This document shows positions 22,836 to 31,324 of a stretch of 55,849 nt of DNA, piece by piece. The notes below the pieces were generated by a model, which did no database searches, was not told the origin of the DNA, and saw only the letters and a list, made by a program, of their open reading frames with translations. The DNA comes from Streptomyces albicerus (GTDB lineage: Bacteria; Actinomycetota; Actinomycetes; Streptomycetales; Streptomycetaceae): NCBI RefSeq assembly GCF_008905045.1, contig NZ_VWMY01000067.1, positions 1-55,849 on the forward strand, in the 5' to 3' direction. The position numbers and the translations under genes are program-made. How positions within the stretch are numbered: position 1 is the stretch's first letter; each line of letters opens with the position of its first letter.

Positions 22836-23669
22836 TTATTCAGAGGCGAACCGGAACAGGTTGAAGCGGTACGCCTCGATGTCGCGGCGGCGGACCGTGG
22901 CCATGAACCGGAGGACGAGGCGCAAAGGGAGCGGGAGCTGACGGGCGACCGGAGCGGGCAGGTGGGCCAGGGTGCGGGAGTCGGTCAGGCGCAGGCCCGG
23001 CTGCCAGTGCTCGACCGCTCTGGGGTCGTCGCAGCTCCACCGCATACGGGCCGCCATTCCGGCGAGTACGTCATGGCTGTCCTGGGCGTCGATCATGCGG
23101 GCCGACGCGGTCTCCAGGGCGAGGTGCGCCCCCGGCAACCGCTCGCCGGCCTGCCGGAGGACCGAGCGGACCTGCTCCTCCTCCAGGTAGATCAACACCG
23201 CCTCGGCGGCCAGGAAGTACGGCCCGGGGCTGCTGCTCCGTACCTCCTCCAGCCAGTCGGAGTCGGTGACCGAGGCGGCGAGCATGCGCCGGCGGTCCGT
23301 GTCCTCGAAGAAGTTCCGCCGCAGCGCGATCACATCGGGCAGGTCGAGGTCGAACCAGTGGACCGTGCCGTTGTCCAGGCGCTCGAAACGGGTGTTGAGG
23401 CCCGTACCGATCTCCACGACCGTGCCCGACGGGTGCCGGTCCAGGAAGTCGCGTACCCACAGGTCGAAGAGCAGCGTGCGCAGATTCGCCCCGAGCAGGC
23501 TCTTCGCGCCGTCGAAGCGGGAGAAGTCGTAGTCGAGCGCGTCGACCATGTCGACGGCTCGCGGGTCCTTCAGCATGCCGCGCGGCTTACGTGTCTCCAC
23601 CGCGCGGGCGTAGAGGGGGATGAGCAACGTCTCCTGGATGTCGCCGAGTCGGGGCGTGCGCTTCTCCAC
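22836..23669 (-). CDS. PPM1/Tcmp-like class I SAM methyltransferase
   Basis: A 277-aa O-methyltransferase of the leucine carboxyl methyltransferase-like group. It has GTVVEIGTGLNTRFERL (SAM motif I, ~85-100), HWFDLDLPDVIALRR (motif II) and AAEAVLIYLEEEQVRSVL. GTG 23669 is preceded by GAGGAGAG and was chosen over a longer reading to 23735. It lies 70 bp downstream of the siderophore-binding lipoprotein gene, in the same direction with no terminator, so it is probably also under the iron box and may act in siderophore or related metabolism; this is inference. Confidence 0.88.
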   Translation of the reverse strand: MEKRTPRLGDIQETLLIPLYARAVETRKPRGMLKDPRAVDMVDALDYDFSRFDGAKSLLGANLRTLLFDLWVRDFLDRHPSGTVVEIGTGLNTRFERLDNGTVHWFDLDLPDVIALRRNFFEDTDRRRMLAASVTDSDWLEEVRSSSPGPYFLAAEAVLIYLEEEQVRSVLRQAGERLPGAHLALETASARMIDAQDSHDVLAGMAARMRWSCDDPRAVEHWQPGLRLTDSRTLAHLPAPVARQLPLPLRLVLRFMATVRRRDIEAYRFNLFRFASE

Positions 23670-23739
23670 CGGACTCTCCTCACGGGGCAGTAGGGCCGGC
23701 TGGGCGATCAAGCGATCAGGCGGCCAGTTGGCCACTCGG

Positions 23740-24786
23740 TCAGGTCAGCTTCTTCGACTTCTCCACCGCCGCCGCGAGCCGTTCGACGACCGGCGCGAAA
23801 CCGGCGTAACTGAACCGCTCCTCCATCGACCACGGGGTCGTCTGGCCGGCCTTGACGGCGGGCAGCTGACGCCAAGTCGGCTTCCTGTCCAGCTCCTTGG
23901 GCGGGAGGGCGGTGGAGCGGTTGTCGATCATGATGAGATCGGCGTGGTACTTGTCGGCGTTCTCCCAGCTGAGGAACTCCCAGAAGCCCCACTCGTCGGA
24001 CTTCTCGCCCTCGACGAACTCCACTCCCAGGTCCTTGAAGTAGTTCAGGTCGCTGTACGAGTCGGGGACGGCCACGTACATCTGCTCGTCGTCCCCGGTC
24101 ATCGCCATGACCTTCAGCCCGCCGCTCGCCTCCGCGGCCTCGCGGAGGGTCTCGACCGCCTTGTCGAAGCGGGCCTTCGCGTCGGTGACCTTCTTGGCGC
24201 CCAGGTCCGCTCCGAGGGACTCGGCGAGTTCGGCGGTCCGGCGGAGGGGGTTGAGGAGCGAGGTCCGGGCGACGCTGATGCCGGCGGTGGGCGCGAGGGC
24301 CTCGATCTTCTCGCGGCTCTCCTCGGGTACGTACCAGAGGTCGGGCGCCGGGAACATGTTGCTGATCAGCAGGTCGGGCTTCAGGGCCGCGTACTTCTCG
24401 ACGTTGAACTGGCCCCACGCCGTGCCGAGGCTGGTCAGCTTGGACACGTCCATGTCGCCGGCCTGCGGGTTGGGCTTGCCGCCGACCGGATCGGTGGGGC
24501 CGAAGACGCCCTTGCACTCGATGCCGTAGTCGTAGAGCGCGGCGGCCGTGCTCACGAACGCGACGAGCGTCTCCGGCCTGCGGTCGGTCTCGACCGTACG
24601 CCCGCGGTCGTCCTTGAAGGACCAGGGGCCGTCGCCGCTCCGGTCCTCTCCGGCCGTCCCCGCGGGCTCGTCGCTGTCGTCGCCGTCACCGCAGGCGGCC
24701 AGAAGGGGAGCGAGGGCGAGGGCGCCGCCGGCCGCCAGCAGGCGCCGGCGGGAGACACGGTTCGGGACAGGGGAGGTCGATTTCAT
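23740..24786 (-). CDS. Iron-siderophore ABC transporter substrate-binding lipoprotein
   Basis: A 348-aa lipoprotein of the FepB/FhuD-like periplasmic binding class. The signal peptide carries a twin-Arg-like SRRRLLAAGG and lipobox LLAACG, so Cys 32 or so is lipidated. The body has VETDRRPETLVAFVSTAAALYDYG, LKPDLLISNMFPAPDLWY, MYVAVPDSYSDLNYFKDLGV and DLIMIDNRS. The ABC permease and ATPase are not adjacent, so it probably serves a permease elsewhere. The iron box at 24786-24804 touches the start codon. It is likely derepressed in low iron. Confidence 0.92.
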   Translation of the reverse strand: MKSTSPVPNRVSRRRLLAAGGALALAPLLAACGDGDDSDEPAGTAGEDRSGDGPWSFKDDRGRTVETDRRPETLVAFVSTAAALYDYGIECKGVFGPTDPVGGKPNPQAGDMDVSKLTSLGTAWGQFNVEKYAALKPDLLISNMFPAPDLWYVPEESREKIEALAPTAGISVARTSLLNPLRRTAELAESLGADLGAKKVTDAKARFDKAVETLREAAEASGGLKVMAMTGDDEQMYVAVPDSYSDLNYFKDLGVEFVEGEKSDEWGFWEFLSWENADKYHADLIMIDNRSTALPPKELDRKPTWRQLPAVKAGQTTPWSMEERFSYAGFAPVVERLAAAVEKSKKLT

Positions 24787-24804
24787 TAGGAAAGGCTAAC
24801 CTAA
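24786..24804. promoter_or_regulatory. DmdR/IdeR iron box
   Basis: The 19-bp site matches the actinobacterial iron-box consensus (TTAGGTTAG-core-CTAACCTAA) at 17 of 19 positions; the two changes are in the left arm. It covers the ribosome binding region of the siderophore-binding lipoprotein gene. Confidence 0.88.
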
Positions 24805-24807
24805 CTA

Positions 24808-24945
24808 TCCTGCCTGTCGACAGGCCCTTGCGCCGGCAGCCCCTTGCGTCGACAGCCCCTGCGTCGGCAGGACCTTCCGTCGATACGACCCTTGCGTCGG
24901 CAGTCCGTGCGCTGGCAGCCTCTTGCGTCGGCGCGCCGGATCCCG
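24808..24945. repeat. Array of ~16-bp degenerate repeats with a palindrome
   Basis: About eight units of the pattern cccttgcgtcggcag fill the gap between the iron box and the hydrolase gene end. The first unit is a 14-bp perfect palindrome gcctgtcgacaggc at 24812-24825. No gene is seen here. Confidence 0.75.
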
Positions 24946-24950
24946 CGGAT

Positions 24951-25835
24951 TCACCGGGTCAGCAGGTCCCGTACGGCCTTGGTCACCTCATCGGGAGCCT
25001 CCTCTGCCATGAAGTGCCCGCAGGAGACGGTGGTGTGCCGCAGGTCGGGTGCCCAGGCGGACCACAGCGCGGCGGCGTCGAAACCGAGGGCCGTGCCCCA
25101 GTCCTGCTGGAGGACGGTCACCGGCATCCGCAGGCGGTTGCCGGCCTCGCGGTCGGCCCGGTCGTGTACGACGTCGATGCCGGCGGAGGCGCGGTAGTCC
25201 GCGACGATGGAGGGGACGGCCGCGCGGGACGCCGCCAGGTAGGCGGCGCGGACCTCGGGCGGCATCGCCGCCTCGTCCCGCGTCCAGACGTCGAGGAAGT
25301 GGCCGAAGAAGGCGTCCGGGCTCGCTCCGATCAACTGCTCGGGCAGGCCGGGTGGTTGGGCCATGAGGTAGAGGTGGAAGCCGATCGCGGCCGACGTCCC
25401 GTGCAGCACGTCCCACATGTCCAGGGTCGGCAGGACGTCCAGCGAGGCGAGGTGCGTGACCGCGTCCGGGTGGTCGAGGGCCGCCCGGAACGCGACCAGT
25501 GCGCCCCGGTCGTGCCCCACCAGCGCGAAGCGTTCGTGGCCGAGCGCTCTGGCGAGCGCGACCACGTCGGCGGCCATCGTCCGCTTCGAGTACGTCGTTC
25601 CGTCGGGGTCGGCCGGTTTGTCGCTGGCTCCGTAGCCGCGCAGGTCGGGGCAGATGACGGTGTGCTCGGCCGCGAGGGCGGGGGCGACGTGGCGCCACAT
25701 CAGGTGGGTCTGCGGGAAGCCGTGCAGGAGGACGACGGGGGTGCCGGTGCCGCCGACGGATGCGGTGAGGGTGACGTTGTCTGCGACGCCTGTGCGGAGG
25801 TGGGTGAAGCCGGGGATGGTTGGGGCGGTGGTCAC
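24951..25835 (-). CDS. Alpha/beta hydrolase of the haloacetate dehalogenase/epoxide hydrolase type
   Basis: A 294-aa alpha/beta hydrolase. The oxyanion motif is VVLLHGFPQTHLMWR. CPDLRGYGASDKP follows, and the nucleophile elbow VGHDRGALVAFR has Asp in place of Ser. The late His is in SCGHFMAEEAPDEV. An Asp nucleophile with DRG is the hallmark of fluoroacetate dehalogenases and epoxide hydrolases. Which substrate it takes cannot be decided here. GTG 25835 with GAAAGG gives a start that excludes upstream repeat-derived codons. Confidence 0.9.
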   Translation of the reverse strand: MTTAPTIPGFTHLRTGVADNVTLTASVGGTGTPVVLLHGFPQTHLMWRHVAPALAAEHTVICPDLRGYGASDKPADPDGTTYSKRTMAADVVALARALGHERFALVGHDRGALVAFRAALDHPDAVTHLASLDVLPTLDMWDVLHGTSAAIGFHLYLMAQPPGLPEQLIGASPDAFFGHFLDVWTRDEAAMPPEVRAAYLAASRAAVPSIVADYRASAGIDVVHDRADREAGNRLRMPVTVLQQDWGTALGFDAAALWSAWAPDLRHTTVSCGHFMAEEAPDEVTKAVRDLLTR

Positions 25836-25894
25836 GGGTGGCCTTTCGGAGGGGTTGTCGGGTTGGTCGTTGGCTGCGGGTTGTGGGGGCTGGT

Positions 25895-25987
25895 CGCGCA
25901 GTTCCCCGCGCCCCTGGGTGGGGTGGGTGGTCGGGTTCGTGGTGAGCTGCGGGTTGTGGGGGTTGCTCGCGCAGTTCCCCGCGCCCC
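25895..25987. repeat. Two reverse type A repeats in a gene-poor leader
   Basis: Reverse core copies at 25895-25914 and 25968-25987, each preceded by gcgggttgtgggggct-like sequence. They fill most of the 308-bp gap (25836-26143) between the divergent hydrolase and SARP genes. No other gene is seen in this gap. Confidence 0.85.
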
Positions 25988-26143
25988 TTATGGGGCGCTG
26001 CCGGGGCCCGGGGTAGCAGGAGCGCCCGTGCACCTTGAGCCTGCCGGGTGTGAATCAGCGGGGGATCAGCAGGCGGGCCGTACGGGGGTGGCGCATGTGT
26101 GGCGCAGTACCGTGCCTGGGGATATGCGGAGAGGTCGGTCGGC

Positions 26144-28261
26144 ATGGAGCGGGTTGCGTTCGGGGTGCTCGGGCCGACGGTGGCCGTCGGCGGGGACGGG
26201 CGTGGGCTCGCGTTGAAGGGGCCGCGGCATCGGGCCGTGCTGGCCCGGCTGATCGTGGCGCGCCGCCGGGTCGTGCCCGTCGCCCGGCTGGTCGAGGACC
26301 TGTGGGTGGATCCGCCGCCCGGTGCGGTGGGGGCCGTCCAGACGTTCGTGGCCGCGCTGCGCCGCGTACTGGAACCGGAGCGGCCGCCGCGGGCGCCGGC
26401 CCGGCTGCTGGTCACCGACGGGCCGGGGTACGCGCTGCGCGCCGAGCCGGACGCGGTCGACGCGTGGCGCTTCGAGAAGGCGCTCGGAACGGCGGCGAAG
26501 CTACCGGCCCCGGAGGCCCTGTCGGCGCTGGAGGAGGCCCTGGGCTGGTGGCGGGGCCCGGCCTACGCCGAGTTCGCGCAGGAGGACTGGTCCCGGGCCG
26601 AGCGAGCCCGCCTCGCCGAACTCCGCCTCCAGGCCGTCGAGCGGCGCGCCGAGGCCCAACTCGCCCTGGGCCGTCCCGCCGACGCGGTCCCCGACCTCGA
26701 CGCCCACCTCACCGACCACCCCTGGCGCGAGGACGCCTGGCGCCTGCTCGCCCTGGCCCTCTACCGCCAGCACCGCCAGGGCGACGCCCTCGCCGTCCTA
26801 CGCCGAGCCCGCACGGTCCTGGTGGACCAACTGGGAGTGGACCCCGGCCCACCCCTGCGCCACCTGGAAACATCCATCCTCACGCAGGACCCGACCCTGG
26901 ATTTCGACCGGCCCGAGCCCCCACCTACCCAGGGGCGCGGGGCTGTGACATTTGCGGCTCCGCCGCGTGGGCGCGCTCAGCCCCCACAACCCGCAGCCAA
27001 CGACCAAGCCGAGCCCCCACAACCCGCACCCGACACGCCACCGCCCCCCACCCCGGCCCAACTCTGGACCCAAGCCGCCGAAACCTACGACCGCACCGTC
27101 GCCGCAGGCGCCCGCGCCCGCCTGGAATCCACCGTCGGCCTGATCCGGAACCTCGCGGTCACCGGAGGCGGCGGCCTGACGGCGGCCCGGCAGCACCGCA
27201 TGGCGGCGATCACGGCCGCGGAGGAGCACGGAGACCCGGAGCTGACCGCCCGGGTGATCGGCGCGTACGACGTCCCGGCGATCTGGACGCGCGCAGACGA
27301 CCCGGCCCTCGCGGAGCACATCGTGGCCGCCGCCGAACGCACCCTCGCCGCGCTGCCGCCCGATACGCACGACGCGGCCCGCTGCCGCCTGCTGGCCACC
27401 GTCGCCCTGGAGACGCGCGGCGCCGACGGGCCGCGCGGGCCCGAGGCCGCCCGCGAGGCCGAGGAGATCGCCCGTCGCCTCGACGACCCCGCGCTGCTGG
27501 CCTTCGCCCTGAACGGCACGTTCATGCAGTCCTTCACCCGCGCCGGCCTCGCCCCGCAGCGGGACGCGATCGGCGCGGAACTCGTCGAACTGGCCGCGCG
27601 GCACGGCCTGGTGACGTACGAGGTCCTGGGCCACCTCATCCGCCTCCAGGCCCGCAGCGCACTCGCCGACTTCGAGGCGGCGGACACCCACGCGACCGCC
27701 GCGGACCGCCTCGCCGAACGCCACGAACTGCCGCTGGTGAGCGTCTTCACCGAGTGGTACGCGGCCCTCAGGCTCGCCGCGACCGGACACCCGGCCCAGG
27801 CCGAGACCGCCTACCGGACCGCCGCCACCCGCCTCGACGGCGCCGGCATGCCCGGCCTGGAACACGGGCTCCTCCCGCTCGCCCTGCTCTGTCTGCGCCT
27901 GACGTACGGACTGCCACCGGCCCCGGACCCACAGGCCGAGTGGGGTCCCTACCGCCCCTGGGCCGAGCCCTTCACGCTGATCGCCGCGGGCCGCCCCGCC
28001 GAGGCCCGTACGGCCCTCCGCACCCTCCCGGAACCCCCGCGCGACCTCCTCTACGAGGCCTGCTGCGCCCTGGAGGCCGAAGCCGCCCTCCGCCTCGACG
28101 ACCGAACCGCACTGCAACGCGCCCGCACCCGCCTCCGCCCGGCCGCCGCCGAACTCGCGGGCGCGGGCAGCGGGTTGCTCACGCTGGGACCGGTCGAGCG
28201 GTACCTGGCCGAGCCCGGCGATGACGCCGACCCCGGGCGCCTCGCCGGCCCCCGGTGGTGA
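26144..28261 (+). CDS. AfsR/SARP-family transcriptional regulator with repeat-derived linker
   Basis: A 705-aa regulator. The OmpR-type winged helix is at ~1-95 (FGVLGPTVAVGGDGRGLAL, RAVLARLIVARRRVV, LVEDLWVDPPPGAVGAVQTF). The bacterial transcriptional activation domain is at ~100-245 (LRLQAVERRAEAQLALGRPADAV region, WREDAWRLLALALYRQHRQGDAL region, LVDQLGVDPGPPLR). No NB-ARC is present; instead ~400 residues of helical repeats with many Ala/Leu/Glu (TPR-like). A Pro-rich linker near residues 260-300 is encoded by an in-frame type B dispersed repeat (26932-26981). ATG 26144 has GGAGAGG. Such regulators activate antibiotic genes, but no cluster is adjacent. Confidence 0.92.
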   Translation: MERVAFGVLGPTVAVGGDGRGLALKGPRHRAVLARLIVARRRVVPVARLVEDLWVDPPPGAVGAVQTFVAALRRVLEPERPPRAPARLLVTDGPGYALRAEPDAVDAWRFEKALGTAAKLPAPEALSALEEALGWWRGPAYAEFAQEDWSRAERARLAELRLQAVERRAEAQLALGRPADAVPDLDAHLTDHPWREDAWRLLALALYRQHRQGDALAVLRRARTVLVDQLGVDPGPPLRHLETSILTQDPTLDFDRPEPPPTQGRGAVTFAAPPRGRAQPPQPAANDQAEPPQPAPDTPPPPTPAQLWTQAAETYDRTVAAGARARLESTVGLIRNLAVTGGGGLTAARQHRMAAITAAEEHGDPELTARVIGAYDVPAIWTRADDPALAEHIVAAAERTLAALPPDTHDAARCRLLATVALETRGADGPRGPEAAREAEEIARRLDDPALLAFALNGTFMQSFTRAGLAPQRDAIGAELVELAARHGLVTYEVLGHLIRLQARSALADFEAADTHATAADRLAERHELPLVSVFTEWYAALRLAATGHPAQAETAYRTAATRLDGAGMPGLEHGLLPLALLCLRLTYGLPPAPDPQAEWGPYRPWAEPFTLIAAGRPAEARTALRTLPEPPRDLLYEACCALEAEAALRLDDRTALQRARTRLRPAAAELAGAGSGLLTLGPVERYLAEPGDDADPGRLAGPRW
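26932..26981. repeat. Type B dispersed repeat inside the SARP gene
   Basis: A copy of the longer subtype (ggggcgcggggctgtgacat, then ttgcggctccgccgcgtggg) is in frame and codes for GRGAVTFAAPPRGRAQP. The other two type B copies (32359, 41258) lie between genes. Confidence 0.85.
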
Positions 28262-28316
28262 CGAGCGTGGAGAACCGCCGAGCGTGAGCGGTCAGTCCTG
28301 TGCGTTCGTGGGCGGG

Positions 28317-29198
28317 TCAGTCCTGTTCGTTCGCGGGCTCCTGTTCGTCCGCGGGCTCCTGCTCGTTCGTGGGCGGGGCCGCCGGGGTCTTTCCGGTGAG
28401 GACGTCCTGGAGGCGTTGTGTGCCGAGTTGGGCGGCCTGCTGGGTCGAGTCGGAGTCCGCGCCGTCGATGCCGCCGTTGGTGAGGGAGAGCGCGCTGTCG
28501 CCGACCCGTACGGCGGCGAAGTCCAGGGAGAGGGCGACCGGCATGCCCTCGGTCTCACCGGTCACCGTCACGTGCAGGCCCTCGCGGGCCTCGCCCACGC
28601 CGGGCAACGGCGCCGCGACGACCTGGACCGTGTGCTGCCCGCCCCTGACATCCGTGGACGTGAACTCGGCACACGTCTCCGGCGCCGTCTTCAGCCAGGC
28701 CAGCGACGCGTCCAGCGCCGCCCGGTCGTACGCGGCGACCTGGTGGCGCAACTGCGCCCTGTTGTCCGCGTCGTCGAAGCCGGCGACCGCGCGGGCCCCG
28801 GCGGGCTCGCCCAGCAGGTCCTCCGCGTACAGGCCGTCCAGCAGTCGCTGGCAGTCGGCGACGTCCGTCTTCCCCTTGAGCAGGGCGTCCCGCCAGGTCG
28901 CCGCGCCCTGGGTCGGTGCCCACTGTTCGCCGAGGCCGGTGTTGTCGATCAACGCCGACTTCGCCTGCGCCTCGGTGAGCGTCGGGGCGACCGTGACCGA
29001 GGGGGAGGGCGACGGGGCCCGTCTGGCCACGGGCGACGCGGAGGCGGCCGGATCGTCCGCCGCCCGGCCGGCGCCGCCCGCGCCGTCCGAGCACCCGGCC
29101 GTCGTCGTCAGCAGCGCGGCCGCCGCCAGGGCCGGCGCGAGGGCACGGGCGCGGACGGCGCCGGCCGGGCGGCGGGGCGGGCGGGGCGGACGGTTCAT
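28317..29198 (-). CDS. Hypothetical lipoprotein with Gln/Glu/Pro repeat tail
   Basis: A 293-aa lipoprotein. The signal peptide has basic RRPAGAVRARALAPALAAAALL and lipobox TTAGCS. After a Ser/Ala/Pro linker, the body (~65-270) has TLTEAQAKSALIDNTGLGEQW, DCQRLLDGLYAEDLLG and HTVQVVAAPLPGVGEAREGL; I do not recognise the fold. The C-terminus ends in NEQEPADEQEPANEQD from an 18-bp repeat. ATG 29198 has a strong AGGAGG site. It is divergent from the GH15 gene, and its leader carries three repeated CTGACGTTTCC blocks that may be operators. Confidence 0.85.
   Translation of the reverse strand: MNRPPRPPRRPAGAVRARALAPALAAAALLTTTAGCSDGAGGAGRAADDPAASASPVARRAPSPSPSVTVAPTLTEAQAKSALIDNTGLGEQWAPTQGAATWRDALLKGKTDVADCQRLLDGLYAEDLLGEPAGARAVAGFDDADNRAQLRHQVAAYDRAALDASLAWLKTAPETCAEFTSTDVRGGQHTVQVVAAPLPGVGEAREGLHVTVTGETEGMPVALSLDFAAVRVGDSALSLTNGGIDGADSDSTQQAAQLGTQRLQDVLTGKTPAAPPTNEQEPADEQEPANEQD
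28323..28376. repeat. Three 18-bp tandem repeats at the lipoprotein C-terminus
   Basis: Units start at 28323, 28341 and 28359 (ctgttcgttcgcgggctc type). They encode the repeated NEQEPA/DEQEPA hexapeptide. Confidence 0.85.
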
Positions 29199-29218
29199 CG
29201 CGGATGCCTCCTGAAGTG

Positions 29219-29315
29219 CCTGACGTTTCCCGACGACAAGTTCCTGACGTTTCCTGACGACAGGTTCCCGAGGTTCCTGACGTTTCCCCACGACAAGGTC
29301 CCGAGGTCCCTGACG
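29219..29315. repeat. Three 24-33-bp direct repeats in the lipoprotein/GH15 divergent promoter
   Basis: Units begin cctgacgtttcc at 29219, 29243 and 29276; the second and third add cccgaggt. They lie 21 bp and more upstream of the lipoprotein start and 112 bp upstream of the GH15 start, where regulator binding sites would sit. Confidence 0.75.
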
Positions 29316-29426
29316 AGGCGGGATCTCCTCCCCACCGCACCACCCGTCGGCACCTCCCACCAGCGCACCGGGCCGACCGGGTGAGCCCGAGATGCCCCCG
29401 CCCACCCCCGCGCCGACACTGGCCCC

Positions 29427-31245
29427 ATGCCGGGAAGGATCGAGGACTACGCCCTCGTCGGAGACCTGCTGACCGCCGCCCTCGTCGGCCGCGACGGCAG
29501 CCTCGACTGGCTGTGCCTGCCGCGCTTCGACTCGCCCGCCTGCTTCGCCGCGCTGCTGGGCGACGAGAACAACGGCCGATGGCGGATCGCGCCGGCGGGA
29601 GCCGAGGACGGCTGCACCCGCCGTCGCTACCGCGGCGACTCCCTCGTCCTGGAGACCGAGTGGGAGACCGCCACCGGCCGGGCCACGGTCGTCGACTTCA
29701 TGCCGCGCCGCGCCGGCGCCCCCTGCGTCGTACGCATCGTGGAGGGCCTGTCCGGCACGGTCGAGCTGCACATGGATCTGCGGCTGCGCTTCGAGTACGG
29801 GAGCGTGGTGCCCTGGATGCACCGCGTGCGCGGGCAGTTGACGGGCATCGCGGGACCGGAGTCGGTGTGGCTGTCCACCCCCGTCACGCCGACCGCGCAC
29901 GGCGAGGCCCACACCGCCGACTTCACCGTCTCCGCGGGCGAACGGGTTCCCTTCGTCCTCACCTGGCAGCCCTCCCACCTGCCCGCCCCCGACCCGGTGG
30001 ACCCCTTGGAGGCGCTGCACCGCACAGAGGAGTACTGGAAGAAGTGGCTGGGCCCCTGCTCGTACGAGGGCACCTACCGTGACGCGGTCGTACGGTCCCT
30101 CATCACGCTCAAGGCCCTCACGTACGAGCCGACCGGCGGCATCATCGCCGCTCCCACCACCTCCCTGCCCGAGCAGCCCGGCGGCGTACGCAACTGGGAC
30201 TACCGCTACTGCTGGCTGCGCGACGCCGGAATGACCCTGGAGGCGCTGCTGCGCAGCGGGTTCACCGTCGAGGCGGACGCCTGGCGGGGCTGGCTGGAGC
30301 GGGCGGTGGCGGGACGGCCGCAGGACATCCAGATCATGTACGGCATCGGCGGCGAGCGCAGGCTCACCGAGTGGACGGCCGACTGGCTGGCCGGGTACGA
30401 GGAGTTCGCGCCCGGTACGGATCGGGAACGGCGCCGCCGCGCAGCAACAGCTCGACGTACCGGGCGAGTTGATGGACACACTCGCCCTGACACTGCGTTC
30501 CGGACTACGGCCCGAGCGGCATCTCGTCGCGCTCCAGCGGGCCGTGCTCGACCACCTGGAGAAGGTGTGGTCCCGCCCCGACCAGGGCCTGTGGGAGACG
30601 CGCGGCGCACCGCGCCACCACGTCCACTCCAAGGTCATGTGCTGGGTGGCCTTCGACCGGGCGGTCCGCATGGCCGAGGACCACGGACGCCCCGGGCCCG
30701 TCGCGCACTGGCGAGAGATCCGGGACCGTATCCACCGGGAGGTCTGCGAACGCGGCTTCGACCCGGCCCGCGCCACCTTCACCCAGTCCTACGGCTCCCG
30801 CGCGCTCGACGCCGCGCTGCTGCTCATCCCGCGGACCGGGTTCCTGCCGCCGGACGACCCGCGCGTCGTCGGCACGGTCGCCGCCGTCGAACGCGAGCTC
30901 GCGACCGACGACGGCCTGGTCCGCCGCTACTCGACGGGCGGCGGCCCCGAGAGCCCCGACGGCATCGGCGGCGACGGCCTCACCGGCGGCGAGGGAGCCT
31001 TCCTCGCCTGCTCCTTCTGGCTCGTGGACGCCCTGCGGCTGACCGGCCGCGAGAAGGACGCCCGGACACTCTTCGAGCGGCTGCTGCTCCTGCGCAACGA
31101 CGTCGGGCTGCTGGCCGAGGAGTACGACCCACGGGCCCGCCGCCACCTCGGCAACTTCCCGCAGGCCTTCACCCACGTTCCACTCATCCGGGTGGCATAC
31201 GAACTGGACCGCCACGCCACGCATCACACCCCACCCCAGGGGTAA
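29427..31245 (+). pseudogene. GH15 glucoamylase/trehalase-like gene broken by one extra base
   Basis: The first part (29427 to ~30415) reads GRIEDYALVGDLLTAALVGRDGSLDWLCLPRFDSPACFAALLG and NWDYRYCWLRDAGMTLEALL, the standard GH15 start and substrate site. The second part, in another frame (to TAA/TAG region at 31245), reads RIGNGAAAQQQLDVPGELMDTLAL, LWETRGAPRHHVHSKVMCWVAFDRA and LAEEYDPRARRHLGNFPQAF, the rest of the catalytic domain including the second acidic residue. At 30411-30416 the DNA reads cccggt; deleting one G restores the expected APVRIGN and one frame of 605 aa. In the first frame translation continues aberrantly to 31376. The cause may be a recent mutation or an error in the sequence. 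Confidence 0.85.
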
Positions 31246-31286
31246 GGGCGCCCTGGGCAGGCCACCGGCGAAAACTTGTCCAAAGG

Positions 31287-31301
31287 CTGGGTGAATCCCA
31301 G
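31287..31301. promoter_or_regulatory. Small inverted repeat CTGGG-tgaat-CCCAG upstream of FkbM gene
   Basis: A perfect 5-bp-arm inverted repeat lies 23 bp before the FkbM start, in the only plausible promoter space. It is either an operator or a weak hairpin in the leader. Confidence 0.35.
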
Positions 31302-31324
31302 GTGTCTTCTGCGAGGCTGACCGA

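Noticed and set aside
24808..24945. CRISPR array
   Set aside because: Units are ~16 bp with no unique spacers; no cas genes are near.
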